Source: Formosa agariphila KMM 3901 (lineage in GTDB: Bacteria; Bacteroidota; Bacteroidia; Flavobacteriales; Flavobacteriaceae). From it: a stretch of 64,000 nucleotides of DNA. Below, piece after piece: positions 27,098 through 37,497 of the stretch. The position numbers and the translations under genes are program-made. Location: the NCBI RefSeq assembly GCF_000723205.1, contig NZ_HG315671.1:1027351-1091350 (forward strand), in the 5' to 3' direction. The notes below the pieces were generated by a model, which did not search any database, was not told the DNA's origin, and saw nothing but the letters and a program-made list of their open reading frames with translations. Positions within the stretch are counted from its first letter, which is position 1. Each line of letters begins with the position of its first letter.

Positions 27098-27514
27098 ATG
27101 AAAACCATTTTTCACAATATAACAGCAATTTTTATGGCCTTTGTGGTCTTAATGTCTACCTTGTCTTTTAGTGTAGATATGCATTATTGTGGAGATACTT
27201 TGGTAGATGTGGCTTTAAATACAGATGCAGCTACTTGTGGCATGGAGAGTATGCAGAACTTGCCTTTAGAATCATCAATCACGAAGTCGGGCTGTTGTAC
27301 ATATCAAAAATTGGTGGTTAGCGGACAAGATGAATTAAAATTATCACCTAGTCAATTATCATTAGATCATCAGTTATTTGTAACTGCATTTGCTTACGTT
27401 TATCAAACCTTATTATTCGAAACATTACCTAAGGAAATTATTCCTTTTCAGGACTACCGTCCACCCATACTCGTATCCGATTTTCAAGTGGATTTCGAGA
27501 CCTTCTTAATCTGA
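27098..27514 (+). CDS. HYC_CC_PP family secreted protein
   Basis: 138 residues. An N-terminal hydrophobic segment (about 8-25) is followed by 'HYC' (29-31), Cys47, 'CC' (66-67) and a late 'RPP' (about 125-127). This combination defines the HYC_CC_PP proteins that Bacteroidota often encode just ahead of heavy-metal RND pumps. His, Cys and Met ('MHYC', 'CGMESM') suggest copper or another soft metal as ligand (inference). It is the first gene of the copper block, about 95 bases upstream of the CusA start, and probably periplasmic. Confidence 0.8.
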   Translation: MKTIFHNITAIFMAFVVLMSTLSFSVDMHYCGDTLVDVALNTDAATCGMESMQNLPLESSITKSGCCTYQKLVVSGQDELKLSPSQLSLDHQLFVTAFAYVYQTLLFETLPKEIIPFQDYRPPILVSDFQVDFETFLI

Positions 27515-27608
27515 TTTTTTTAAACTTTAAACACGTTAAAACGTATGGTTTTAGCAGAACGGCCTTATGCTGTTCAATTTTCTATGTTTAATTGTTTATA
27601 CAGATATC

Positions 27609-30600
27609 ATGCTGAATAAAAGCATAAAATTTTTAATAGAACATAAATTTGTAGCGGTTTTAATGCTCGCTCTATTTGTAAGTTGGGGTATTATAAACTC
27701 GCCTTTTGGTTGGGATACCGGCATTCTGCCTAGCAATCCCGTGGCAGTAGATGCGATTCCTGATATTGGAGAAAATCAACAAATTATCTTTACCAAATGG
27801 GATGGGCGCTCGCCTCAAGATATTGAAGACCAAATTACTTATCCGCTAACAGCAACTTTACTCGGTATTCCTGGTGTTAAAACCATCAGAAGTTCGTCTA
27901 TGTTTGGAGTGTCTAGTATTTATATCATTTTTGAAGAAGACATTGAGTTTTACTGGAGTAGAAGTCGCATTCTTGAGAAACTAAATGCTTTGCCAAGCGG
28001 TTTATTACCGACAGATGTAAAACCGGCTTTAGGACCAGATGCCACAGGTTTAGGTCAGATTTTTTGGTATACTTTAGAAGGACGAGATAAAAATGGAAAC
28101 GTTACCGGCGGATGGAACCTTCAGGAGTTACGAAGTATTCAAGATTACTTTGTAAAGTATGGATTGTCCTCGGCAAGTGGTGTTTCTGAAGTAGCTTCTA
28201 TAGGAGGTTATGTTCAGGAATATCAGGTTGATGTAAATCCTGAATTGATGAGGCAATATAATATTTCGCTTCAAAATGTAGTAAAAGCCATAAAAGGCAC
28301 AAATCAAGATATCGGTGCTCAGACTTTAGAAATTAATCAAGCTGAGTATTTAGTGCGTGGTTTAGGGTATGTAAAATCAATTTCAGATATAGAAAATGCC
28401 GTAGTAACGTCTCAAGATTTTAAATCTATTCGCATAAAAGATATCGCGCATGTGGTTTTAGGCCCAGAAGCGAGGCGTGGTATTTTAGATAAAGAAGGTG
28501 CCGAAGTGGTTGGAGGTGTAGTTGTGGCACGTTATGGTGCAAACCCTATGGAAGTGATTACAAATGTGAAGCAGAAAATTGCTGAAATGCATAACGGTTT
28601 GCCAACAAAAGTATTGGCAGATGGTACTGTTTCTCAGCTTACAGTCGTGCCATTTTACGACAGAACAATTCTTATTAAAGAAACTTTAAATACGCTAGAT
28701 GAAGCCCTTACCCTAGAAATTCTGATTACCATATTAGTTATCGTTGTTATGGTGTTTAATTTAAGGGCGTCTATCTTAATTTCAGGTTTACTTCCTGTAG
28801 CGGTATTAATGGTTTTTATAGCGATGAAGTATTTTGATGTTAGCGCAAATATTGTTGCGCTTTCTGGAATCGCAATTGCTATAGGAACTATGGTTGATGT
28901 TGGGGTAATTTTAGCCGAAAATATTATACGACATCTTGATGAAGATACAGATGATACGCCCATAAATGAAGTGGTTTATAATGCGACTTCAGAAATTTCT
29001 GGCGCATTGCTTACGGCAGTTGCCACAACAATAATTAGTTTTTTACCAGTATTTACAATGATTGGTGCGGAAGGGAAACTGTTTCGTCCGTTAGCATTCA
29101 CAAAAACCATGGCTTTAGTTGCTTCTGTTATGGTAGCTCTGTTTTTAATTCCGCCATTCGCTGCATTTTTATTTAGAAAAAGAAACATTAAAAAGCAATT
29201 AACTTTAGTCCTGAATGTGATACTAATCGGGTTAGGGTTATGGGCCGTATTTACTGGATTCTTAATCGGATTGATACTTTTAGCTTTTGGAATTATAGGA
29301 TTTTTAAAACTGAAATTTAAGTGGCCTGACACACGAATAAATACCATTAACAGTATAGTAGTAGCCACCACGATTGTCTTTTTATTAGCCGAATACTGGC
29401 GACCTTTAGGCGTGTCTAGGAGTTTATTTATCAACCTAATTTTTGTGTCTGTAATTTGTTTCGGATTACTTGGTTTTTTCTCGGTGTTTAGACGTTATTA
29501 TACACAGATATTACATTGGGCATTGCGCAATAAAGTCATGTTTTTATTAATTCCAACAACAATTGTGGTGTTTGGATTTTTAATTATGAAATACCGGGAA
29601 AGAGTTTATGCCATCTTTAAATGAAGGTTCTTTTTTACTGATGCCAACGTCTATGCCACATGCAGGTGTCGCAGAAAATAAACGTGTTTTACAACAATTA
29701 GATATGGCGGTGGCAAGTATTCCAGAAATTGAAACCGTTGTTGGAAAGGCTGGTCGTACCGAATCGGCTTTAGACCCTGCGCCTTTATCGATGTATGAAA
29801 ATATTATTCAATATAAACCCGAATATATGTTGAATACAGCCGGTAAACTTCAGCGTTATCAAGTTAATGAATCTGGTTATTTTATGCTAAAAGATGGTCG
29901 TTTAATAAAGAATATTAATCATGAAGACTCAGCTGAAGAACCAATAGATTCAGGAGCGATACTATCAACACAATTAAGCGTTGAAGCAAATCAATTGATA
30001 GCTGATGATGAGGGTGAATTTTATAGAAACTGGCGACCAGAAATTAAATCGGCCGACGATATTTGGACAGCAATTATTTCAAAAACGAATCTTCCAGGAG
30101 TTACATCTGCACCTAAATTACAACCTATAGAAACCCGTTTGGTGATGTTGCAAACAGGAATGCGAGCACCAATGGGTATTAAAATTAAAGGGCAGGATTT
30201 AAAACAAATTGAAGCTTTTGGAAAAGCTCTTGAAGATATTCTTAAAACCTCTGAAGGTGTAAAACAAGAAGCTGTTTTTGCCGATCGTATTGTTGGAAAA
30301 CCATATGTGTTAATTGATATTGATCGCGAAAAATTAGGGCGATACGGTATTTCTATAGAAACAGTACAAAACGAATTAAAGGTTGCCGTTGGTGGTATGG
30401 TACTGACTCAAACTATTGAAGGGCGTGAGCGTTACGGCGTTCGAGTGCGCTATCCACGAGAATTACGTTCAAGTCCAGACGATTTAAATGATATTTATAT
30501 TCCTGTTGCCCAAGGAAGCCCCGTACCTTTAAGTGAATTGGCTAGCATTCGTTACGAGCAAGGGCCACAAGTTATTAAAAGTGAAGATACATTTTTGGTT

Positions 30601-31356
30601 GGTTATGTTCTGTTCGATAAACAAGATGGTTTTGCTGAGGTTAATGTTGTAGAAACTGCGCAAAAACACATACAAGATAAAGTTGAAAGCGGAGATTTAA
30701 TTATTCCAAAAGGGATTACGTATCAATTTACAGGAACTTATGAAAACCAATTACGAGCAGAAAAAACGTTAAGTGTCGTGGTGCCGTTAGCCTTAGCAAT
30801 CATTCTCCTAATTTTATATTTTCAGTTCAAATCGATTTCAACGTCACTAATGGTATTCACAGGGATTTCGGTTGCATTTGCTGGCGGATTTATCATGATG
30901 TGGTTATATGGGCAAGATTGGTTTTTTAACTTTAGTGTATTTGGCGAAAATCTGCGTCATTTATTTCAAATGCATCCCATCAATTTGAGTGTGGCTGTTT
31001 GGGTTGGTTTTATTGCGCTATTTGGTATTGCTACAGATGATGGTGTTGTTATGGCAACCTATTTAACTCAGACATTCAATAAAGAAAAACCTCAAGACAT
31101 TCAAAGCATTCGTAAGGCTGCGATACAGGCAGCAGAGAAACGTATTCGTCCGTGTTTAATGACTACAGCCACCACAATATTAGCATTGTTGCCAGTGTTA
31201 ACGTCAACGGGACGCGGAAGTGATATTATGATCCCCATGTCCATTCCCGTTTTTGGAGGTATGATTATAGATATTACATCTTATTTTATTGTACCAGTGT
31301 TATACAGTTGGAAACAAGAATTTATGTGGAAGAGAAATCAAAAAAAAATAGAATAA
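27609..31356 (+). pseudogene. CusA/CzcA-type heavy-metal RND efflux permease, frameshifted
   Basis: The gene is read in two frames: 27609-29624, then 29608-31356. The break lies in a short A-rich stretch at 29589-29595. Restoring one reading (two bases missing or one extra) joins 'FLIMK' to 'TGKEFMPSLNEGSF', the expected continuous family sequence. The start is ATG 27609 (opening 'MLNKSIKFLIEHKFVAV'); the frame is open 14 codons further up but without family similarity. Both halves carry the RND porter domains and 6+6 helices, with 'GIAIAIGTMVDVGVILAENI' in TM4 and 'FGIATDDGVVMATYL' in the second half. Four extra hydrophobic segments lie between TM6 and TM7 (about 29180-29500). In an intact form it would export Cu+/Ag+ or Zn-type ions with the CusB- and TolC-like proteins nearby. 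It may be a real null mutation or a sequencing error. Confidence 0.88.
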
Positions 31357-31361
31357 AACGT

Positions 31362-32600
31362 ATGAAAATTAAAATAAAACATAGTGTTGCATTCGGTATT
31401 GTTTGGTGTTGTTTTATGGGGATTATTCCAACGGTAGTTGCTCAAGATTTACAGACGTTAATTCAGTTGGGGTTACAGGATAATCCAAGTATAAATAAAG
31501 CCGATTTACAATATCAAATAGCTTCAGAACAAGTAAATGAAGTAAACGAGTTACCGAATACAGAATTTGGATTGGGATATTTTGTAAGTGAACCAGAAAC
31601 GCGAACAGGGCCTCAAAAGTTTAAGGTTTCGGTAAATCAAATGTTGCCTTGGTTTGGATCTATTACAGCACGCGAGAATTATGCAACGGCACTAGCAGAT
31701 GCGGAATATGAAAGCATTGCCATTGCCCAACGTCAGTTGGTAATGTCTATTTCTCAGAACTATTACGAATTGTGGGCTAATCAATCAACCCAAGAGATAA
31801 TGATATCCCAAAAAGAGCTTTTAGATCATTATAAAACGTTAGCATTAACTAGTATTGAAGTTGGTCAGGCCAATGCTGTAGATGTTTTAAAATTGGAGAT
31901 GCGAGCAAACGATATTAAAGAACAGATTTCTATTTTACAACAAGAGTATCTCGCAATACAAACAGACATTAATATGGATTTAAATCGTGAGAAAACGGTA
32001 GGTGTTACTGTGACTTCCGACTTGAAAATTCCTGATTATGAAAGTTTAGATACTGTAGAAATTACTGATTTACATCCAGAATTATTACAGTATGACAAGC
32101 TGTATGAATCTGTAGAACAATCCGACCAATTATTAGCTAAAGCACGTGCACCAATGATAGGATTTGGGTTAGATTACATTGCTATAGAAAAACGGCCGGA
32201 GCCTGTTGTCGATAACGGAAAGGACGTTTTAATGCCTATGTTATCGGTGTCTATTCCTGTTTTTAATTCAAAATATAAATCTCAAAGCGTTCAAAATAAG
32301 ATTCAAAAAGAAACGTATCGCGCACAAAAAGCAGAGAAAAGAAATAATCTGATAGCTTTATTAGATACAGCAGAAAAAAATAGGACTGCAGCAAAAATTA
32401 GTTTTAATACACAGACTAAAAATTTAGAACAAGCAAAATACGCTCAGGATATTCTATTAAAAAGTTACGAAACAGGTATCATCGATTTTAATGATGTATT
32501 AGATATTCAAGAGCTTCAATTGAAGTATGAAGTAAGTCGTATTACTGCAATAAAATCGTATTATCAACAACAAACAATAATCAATTATTTAACACAATAA
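31362..32600 (+). CDS. TolC/CusC-type outer-membrane efflux channel
   Basis: 412 residues from ATG 31362, 5 bases after the RND stop. An in-frame ATG at 31308 lies inside the RND gene and would put a non-hydrophobic stretch before the signal peptide. The signal sequence ends near 'IIPTVVAQ' (about residue 28). Two OEP repeats of long coiled-coil helices follow (about 30-220 and 235-412), with 'PAMIGFGLDY'-like barrel strands seen as 'APMIGFGLDY' and a late 'TGIIDFNDVLDIQE'. It forms the trimeric outer-membrane duct of the heavy-metal tripartite pump. It is part of the copper operon. Confidence 0.9.
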   Translation: MKIKIKHSVAFGIVWCCFMGIIPTVVAQDLQTLIQLGLQDNPSINKADLQYQIASEQVNEVNELPNTEFGLGYFVSEPETRTGPQKFKVSVNQMLPWFGSITARENYATALADAEYESIAIAQRQLVMSISQNYYELWANQSTQEIMISQKELLDHYKTLALTSIEVGQANAVDVLKLEMRANDIKEQISILQQEYLAIQTDINMDLNREKTVGVTVTSDLKIPDYESLDTVEITDLHPELLQYDKLYESVEQSDQLLAKARAPMIGFGLDYIAIEKRPEPVVDNGKDVLMPMLSVSIPVFNSKYKSQSVQNKIQKETYRAQKAEKRNNLIALLDTAEKNRTAAKISFNTQTKNLEQAKYAQDILLKSYETGIIDFNDVLDIQELQLKYEVSRITAIKSYYQQQTIINYLTQ

Positions 32601-32625
32601 ATCAAATCTATATCACTTTTAAATT

Positions 32626-33162
32626 ATGAAAAACGTAAAACACATCATCAATGCAACCGTATTAGGAATCGCTTTAATTTCGGTTGTGTCTTGTAAAAAT
32701 GAAACAAAGGAAAAATCTGTAGAGACTGCAGTAGAGTCGTCAAAAGAAAATACAGTAGAAGTAGTTCAGGCAAAGCCAAAATTTAAAGCTGCGAACGTTA
32801 CTGCCACTTTTCAAAATTATATAAAATTAAAAGATGCGTTGGTGAATACCGATGCTGTTGCTGCTAAAAATGGAGCTGAACTCATTGCTAACACTACCGA
32901 AAATTCAGAAATTAAAGCCTTAGCATCAGCGATAGCTTCAGAATCTGATATCGCTAAACAACGTGAGCAATTTTCAGATTTAACAACTTTACTTAAACCG
33001 GTATTGGTAGCAAATTTATCTTCTGGTGAAATATACGAGCAACACTGTCCGATGGCTTTAAAAGATGGAGCAAATTGGTTCGCCGTAGAGAAAGAAATTA
33101 ATAACCCGTATTACGGAGATAAAATGTTGCATTGCGGATTGGTGCAAGAGACTTTACAATAA
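32626..33162 (+). CDS. DUF3347 lipoprotein
   Basis: 178 residues. The lipobox ends with Cys near residue 23 ('SVVSCKNE') and is followed by a Glu/Lys-rich linker. The DUF3347 domain spans about 50-178. It is helical, with a metal-type signature 'EQHCPMA' (His140, Cys141, Met143) and 'NPYYGDKMLHCG' (Met167, His169, Cys170). The same domain, with the same residues, forms the C-terminus of the CusB-like protein encoded at 37494. A periplasmic copper-binding or metallochaperone role is plausible from the residues and the neighbourhood but unproven. Confidence 0.85.
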   Translation: MKNVKHIINATVLGIALISVVSCKNETKEKSVETAVESSKENTVEVVQAKPKFKAANVTATFQNYIKLKDALVNTDAVAAKNGAELIANTTENSEIKALASAIASESDIAKQREQFSDLTTLLKPVLVANLSSGEIYEQHCPMALKDGANWFAVEKEINNPYYGDKMLHCGLVQETLQ

Positions 33163-33256
33163 GCCGTTCACTTGAAAAAATCAAGCTGAAATCACTCTAA
33201 ATTTTAGTCGATTCAGTGCATGGGTCAATTACAAATAATACACAAATATAGACATA

Positions 33257-33820
33257 ATGAAACAACATCTTTATATAAAAAATATGGTTTGCGATCGCTG
33301 TAAAGCATCAGTCGATCAGTTGCTGTTATCTTTAAATGTACATGTGTATACATTAAATTTGGGTGACGTTGTTGTAGAACAAGTAGATTATGAAACCTAT
33401 GCTGTTTTAAAAGAAAAACTTAAACAGACAGGTTTTGAATTGATAGAGAGCGAAGATGATGTACTTATAGAACAGATTAAAACTATAATTATTGAAAGTC
33501 TAAACACTCCAGAGCAATTACAAATTAAAACATCAGAGTTATTGACACAGAACATTCCAAAGGAGTATTCGGTTTTAAGCAAGTTGTTTAGTAAACGTAT
33601 GGGAATTACTATCGAGAAATATGTGATTCAATTAAAAATTGAAAAGGTTAAAGAGTTACTGCAATTGGGGCAATTACAATTTGCGGAAATAGCAGATTAT
33701 TTAAAATATACAAGTAGTAGCCATTTGGCAAATCAGTTTAAAAGTGTCACCGGTATGTCAATGAGCGATTACAAGACATTACAGGAATGGAATAGGAAAA
33801 CAATCGACAAAATTATATAA
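33257..33820 (+). CDS. AraC-type regulator with CxxC, HMA-like N-terminus
   Basis: 187 residues. The N-terminal 70 look like a heavy-metal-associated fold with 'YIKNMVCDRCKASV' (Cys12, Cys15), where HMA domains have GMTCxxC. The C-terminal 100 are an AraC-family DNA-binding domain, seen in 'FSKRMGITIEKYVIQLKIEK' and 'IADYLKYTSSSHLANQFK', with recognition helix and 'TGMSMSDYK'. The simplest reading is a one-component metal sensor that controls the flanking copper genes: Cu+ or Zn2+ binding at the CxxC would alter DNA binding. That control is inferred from architecture and position, directly upstream of the copper ATPase. Short (about 190 residues) AraC proteins of this sort are common in flavobacterial metal islands. 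Confidence 0.8.
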   Translation: MKQHLYIKNMVCDRCKASVDQLLLSLNVHVYTLNLGDVVVEQVDYETYAVLKEKLKQTGFELIESEDDVLIEQIKTIIIESLNTPEQLQIKTSELLTQNIPKEYSVLSKLFSKRMGITIEKYVIQLKIEKVKELLQLGQLQFAEIADYLKYTSSSHLANQFKSVTGMSMSDYKTLQEWNRKTIDKII

Positions 33821-33888
33821 GTATTGTCCATAATAATGTAATTGGAGTTGGTGTTTAAGTGGTAATTTTATAGTCAAGACAAAAGACA

Positions 33889-34716
33889 ATGAAACATATA
33901 TATAGCATATCGGGAATGACATGTAATGGCTGTCGTAGTCATGTAGAACAAGCGCTTTCTAAAGTTGAAGGTGTGAAGCAGGCGTCAGTAGATTTAGAGA
34001 AATCTGAAGCGATTATTGTATCTGAAGATTTGATTCCGATAGCAACGTTTCAAAAGGCATTACAAGTCGATGGCGGACGTTATAGTATAGCATCCTTACC
34101 AGATTCTTCAACTGCTGAAAATTTAGATTCTGAAGATGAAAAATTCGAAGCTATACCTGCAGGATGTTGTGGTTCAAAACCTGGTTCTGAAACTAAATCT
34201 CAAACATTCCATGTTCACGGGATGACGTGTAATGGTTGTCGAGGTCATGTAGAAACAATTTTAAATAAAGTTGAAGGCGTGAAGCAGGCGTTGGTGGATT
34301 TAGAGAAATCTGAAGCGACTATTGTATCTGAAGATTTGATTCCGATAGCAACGTTTCAAAAGGCATTACAAGCCGATGGCGGACGTTATAGTATAGTATC
34401 CTTGCCAGATTCTTCAACTGCTGAAAATTTAGATTCTGAAGATGAAAAATTCGAAGCTAAACCGGCAGAATGTTGTGGTTCAAAACCTGGTTCTGAAACT
34501 AAATCTCAAACATTCTATGTTCACGGGATGACGTGTAATGGTTGTCGTGATCATGTAGAAACAATTTTAAATAAAGTTGAAGGCGTGAAGCAGGTATCGG
34601 TAGATTTAGAGAAATCTGAAGCGACTATTGTATCTGAAGATTTGATTCCAATAGAAACGTTTCAAAAGGCATTACAAGCCGATGGAGATACGTATACTAT
34701 TCATCCGTTAGGAACG
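33889..34716 (+). repeat. In-frame 306-base tandem repeat encoding HMA domains
   Basis: The motif ATG of each unit lies at 33916, 34222 and 34528, exactly 306 bases (102 codons) apart. Units 1 and 2 include HMA domain plus linker; unit 3 has the HMA domain only. Units are nearly identical at DNA level, so the expansion is recent or maintained by gene conversion. Confidence 0.93.
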
Positions 34717-36993
34717 CCACAACATCAATTGCCAACTAAAAAAGTTAAAGACACAGGTGCAGGCACATATTATTGTCCGATGCACTGCGAAGGCGATAAA
34801 ACTTATAATCAACATGGAGATTGCCCTGTTTGTGGAATGGATTTGGTTAAGGAGCAAAGTTTAACGCCGTCTAAAACACAATATACGTGTCCTATGCATC
34901 CAGAAGTCATCTCCGATAAACCTGGAGATTGTGATATTTGCGGTATGGATTTAGTGCCTATGGAACCGGAAGCTTCTGCAGAAGAACAAACATATAATAG
35001 ACTTCTTAAAAAGCTAAAATTAGCTACGGCATTTACACTTCCTATTTTTATTATAGCGATGTCCGAAATGATTCCAAATAATCCATTATACACTATTTTA
35101 CCTTTAAAAATGTGGAATTGGATACAGTTTGCATTATCCATTCCTGTGGTGTTTTATGCTACTTGGATGTTTTTTGAACGCGCGTATAAAAGTGTAAAAA
35201 CCTGGAATTTAAATATGTTTACCCTAATTGGAATAGGAGCTGGGGTTGCTTGGTTATTTAGTGTGTTTGGTATGCTGTTTCCTGATGTTATTCCGGATCA
35301 GTTTAAAACTGAAGCAGGAACTGTTCATGTGTATTTTGAAGCCGCAACAGTGATATTAACCTTAGTATTAATGGGGCAAGTTTTAGAAGCAAGAGCGCAT
35401 AGTAAAACTAACGATGCTATAAAAGAATTATTAAAATTAGCTCCCAATGAAGCGACACGCGTTGTAAATGGAAAAGATGAAGTTGTTGCTATTGATGAAA
35501 TAAAATTAGGAGATTTACTACGTGTAAAACCAGGTGGAAAAATTCCTGTAGATGGACGAATTCAAGAGGGTGAAAGTGCTGTAGATGAAGCAATGATTAC
35601 AGGAGAACCCATTCCTGTTACAAAACGGGTAGGAGATCAAGTGAATTCTGGAACCATAAATGGTAATCAATCATTTATTATGACTGCCGAAAAAGTAGGT
35701 AACGATACTTTACTGTCTCAAATCATCGAGATGGTAAATAAAGCCAGCCGCAGTCAAGCACCGATTCAGAAATTAGCCGATAAAATATCGGGGTATTTTG
35801 TACCTGTGGTTGTGGGGATTTCAATACTAACTTTTATTATATGGGTAGCTTTTGGTCCAGACCCTAAATATGCATTTGCGTTTGTTAATGCTATTGCGGT
35901 GTTAATTATTGCATGTCCGTGTGCTTTAGGTTTAGCTACACCCATGTCGGTTATGGTTGGGATTGGTAAAGGTGCTCAAAATGGTGTGTTAATTAAGAAT
36001 GCTGAAGCGTTAGAACGTTTAAATACTGTAGATACATTAATTATAGATAAAACAGGAACCATTACAGAAGGGAAGCCTTCTGTGGAATCTGTAGCAAGTG
36101 TGTCTAAATCGATAGACGATTCTAAGGTATTACAATATATCGCGTCTTTAAATACGCTTAGTGAGCATCCGTTAGCAGAAGCCACTGTAAAATACGCAAA
36201 ATCGAAATCTGTAGAACTTTTGAAAGTCACCGATTTTAATGCCATTTCTGGTCAGGGTGTTACTGGAATTATAGACGGTAAATCTATTGCTCTAGGAAAC
36301 GCTAAACTGATGCAAACAAATAAATCGTCTGTATCTGAAGTTTTAGAAGATGAAGTAGTAAAGGCTCAAAAACAAGGTAAAACAGTATCGTATGTATCGG
36401 TAGATCATGCGGCTGTAGGTTATGTTGTTATTTCAGATAAAATAAAACCAACAAGTAAACAAGCCATTAAAGCACTACAAGATGCAGGGATAGATGTTAT
36501 CATGTTGTCTGGAGATAATGAGGATACAGCACGTGCGGTTGCAGATGCATTAGGTCTGTCTCATTTTAAGGGCAGTATGTTGCCTCAAGATAAATTAAGT
36601 GAGGTAGAACGTTTACAAGCCGAAGGCAAGATTGTAGCTATGGCTGGCGATGGTGTAAATGATGTACCTGCATTGGCGAAAAGTGATGTTGGGATTGCCA
36701 TGGGAACAGGAACCGATGTGGCTATAGAAAGTGCAGAAATCACCTTAGTAAAAGGCGATTTGCATGGTATTGTAAAAGCGAGAACATTAAGTGAAAATGT
36801 GATGAAAAATATTAAGCAGAATTTATTCTTCGCTTTAATATATAATAGCGTAGGTGTGCCTATAGCTGCTGGGATTTTATATCCGGTTTTCGGATTATTA
36901 TTATCGCCAATGATTGCGGCTTTAGCCATGAGCTTTAGCTCGGTTTCGGTAATCGCCAATGCGCTGCGATTACGAACAAAGCGTATAGATTAA
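33889..36993 (+). CDS. copA: Copper-translocating P1B-type ATPase with three HMA and two metal-binding modules
   Basis: 1034 residues, long for CopA. The N-terminus has three HMA domains with 'GMTCNGC' at 9-15, 111-117 and 213-219, joined by linkers with a 'CCGSKPGSE' motif. Two heavy-metal-binding modules follow ('CPMHCEG'...'CPVCGMDL', from Cys296; 'CPMHPEV'...'CDICGMDL', from Cys334). The motor has 'TGEPIPV', the ion-binding 'CPC' (676-678) in TM6, the phosphorylated Asp720 in 'DKTGT', 'SEHPLAEA', '[10 protein letters not shown]', and the Cu(I)-specific 'YNSVGVP' and 'MSFSS' in the last two helices. It pumps Cu+ from cytoplasm to periplasm. The HMA region is a near-identical 306-base DNA repeat. 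It probably works with the RND pump, which would carry copper onward out of the cell. Confidence 0.95.
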   Translation: MKHIYSISGMTCNGCRSHVEQALSKVEGVKQASVDLEKSEAIIVSEDLIPIATFQKALQVDGGRYSIASLPDSSTAENLDSEDEKFEAIPAGCCGSKPGSETKSQTFHVHGMTCNGCRGHVETILNKVEGVKQALVDLEKSEATIVSEDLIPIATFQKALQADGGRYSIVSLPDSSTAENLDSEDEKFEAKPAECCGSKPGSETKSQTFYVHGMTCNGCRDHVETILNKVEGVKQVSVDLEKSEATIVSEDLIPIETFQKALQADGDTYTIHPLGTPQHQLPTKKVKDTGAGTYYCPMHCEGDKTYNQHGDCPVCGMDLVKEQSLTPSKTQYTCPMHPEVISDKPGDCDICGMDLVPMEPEASAEEQTYNRLLKKLKLATAFTLPIFIIAMSEMIPNNPLYTILPLKMWNWIQFALSIPVVFYATWMFFERAYKSVKTWNLNMFTLIGIGAGVAWLFSVFGMLFPDVIPDQFKTEAGTVHVYFEAATVILTLVLMGQVLEARAHSKTNDAIKELLKLAPNEATRVVNGKDEVVAIDEIKLGDLLRVKPGGKIPVDGRIQEGESAVDEAMITGEPIPVTKRVGDQVNSGTINGNQSFIMTAEKVGNDTLLSQIIEMVNKASRSQAPIQKLADKISGYFVPVVVGISILTFIIWVAFGPDPKYAFAFVNAIAVLIIACPCALGLATPMSVMVGIGKGAQNGVLIKNAEALERLNTVDTLIIDKTGTITEGKPSVESVASVSKSIDDSKVLQYIASLNTLSEHPLAEATVKYAKSKSVELLKVTDFNAISGQGVTGIIDGKSIALGNAKLMQTNKSSVSEVLEDEVVKAQKQGKTVSYVSVDHAAVGYVVISDKIKPTSKQAIKALQDAGIDVIMLSGDNEDTARAVADALGLSHFKGSMLPQDKLSEVERLQAEGKIVAMAGDGVNDVPALAKSDVGIAMGTGTDVAIESAEITLVKGDLHGIVKARTLSENVMKNIKQNLFFALIYNSVGVPIAAGILYPVFGLLLSPMIAALAMSFSSVSVIANALRLRTKRID

Positions 36994-37011
36994 TCAATTA
37001 AAATAAACCCT

Positions 37012-37497
37012 ATGAAACATTCAAAAAATCATTCAAATAAGAATAATTACACACGATTTTTTATTATGCTTGGTGCTTCATTTTTAGCCATGTATGTCAC
37101 TATGTATTTAAATACGTATACAATTGATCATGTCTATTTTAGTTTAACACGTTTTTACATGACGTGTCTAGGAATTTCAACCATGGCTATTATCATGTTT
37201 GTGGCGATGCGAAACATGTATCAAAATAAAAAGAAGAATATAGCCATAATAGCGGGAAGCATTGTTCTGTTTTTTGGAGCACTCGGGTTAGTACGTTCTC
37301 AAGCTCCAATTGTTGGAGATGTATTATGGTTAAAAGCGATGATTCCGCATCATTCTATAGCAATTCTCACGAGTGAAAGAGCAGATATTAAAGATCCGGA
37401 AGTGAAGAGATTAGCAGAAGATATTATAGAAGCACAAAGGAAAGAAATTGAAGAGATGAAGCTTATGATTAAGCGTTTAGAACAACATGAAAAATGA
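37012..37497 (+). CDS. DUF305 family membrane protein
   Basis: 161 residues. Three hydrophobic segments (about 17-35, 45-65 and 77-95) precede a helical domain with the DUF305 signature 'MIPHHSIAILTSERA' and 'AEDIIEAQRKEIEEMK'. The paired His and following Met residues suggest metal binding. DUF305 proteins (CopM-like in cyanobacteria) are linked to copper binding outside the cytoplasm. The stop overlaps the start of the CusB-like gene by 4 bases (ATGA), so the two are translationally coupled. Confidence 0.85.
   Translation: MKHSKNHSNKNNYTRFFIMLGASFLAMYVTMYLNTYTIDHVYFSLTRFYMTCLGISTMAIIMFVAMRNMYQNKKKNIAIIAGSIVLFFGALGLVRSQAPIVGDVLWLKAMIPHHSIAILTSERADIKDPEVKRLAEDIIEAQRKEIEEMKLMIKRLEQHEK

Noticed and set aside
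28976-29434. 152-codon minus-strand frame in the CusA-type gene
   Set aside because: Antisense to membrane helices of the pump; the Asn/Lys-rich translation has no family features.
33889-34716. Regular repeats, considered as CRISPR or satellite DNA
   Set aside because: The period is 306 bases and in frame; the units encode HMA domains, so it is a coding tandem repeat.
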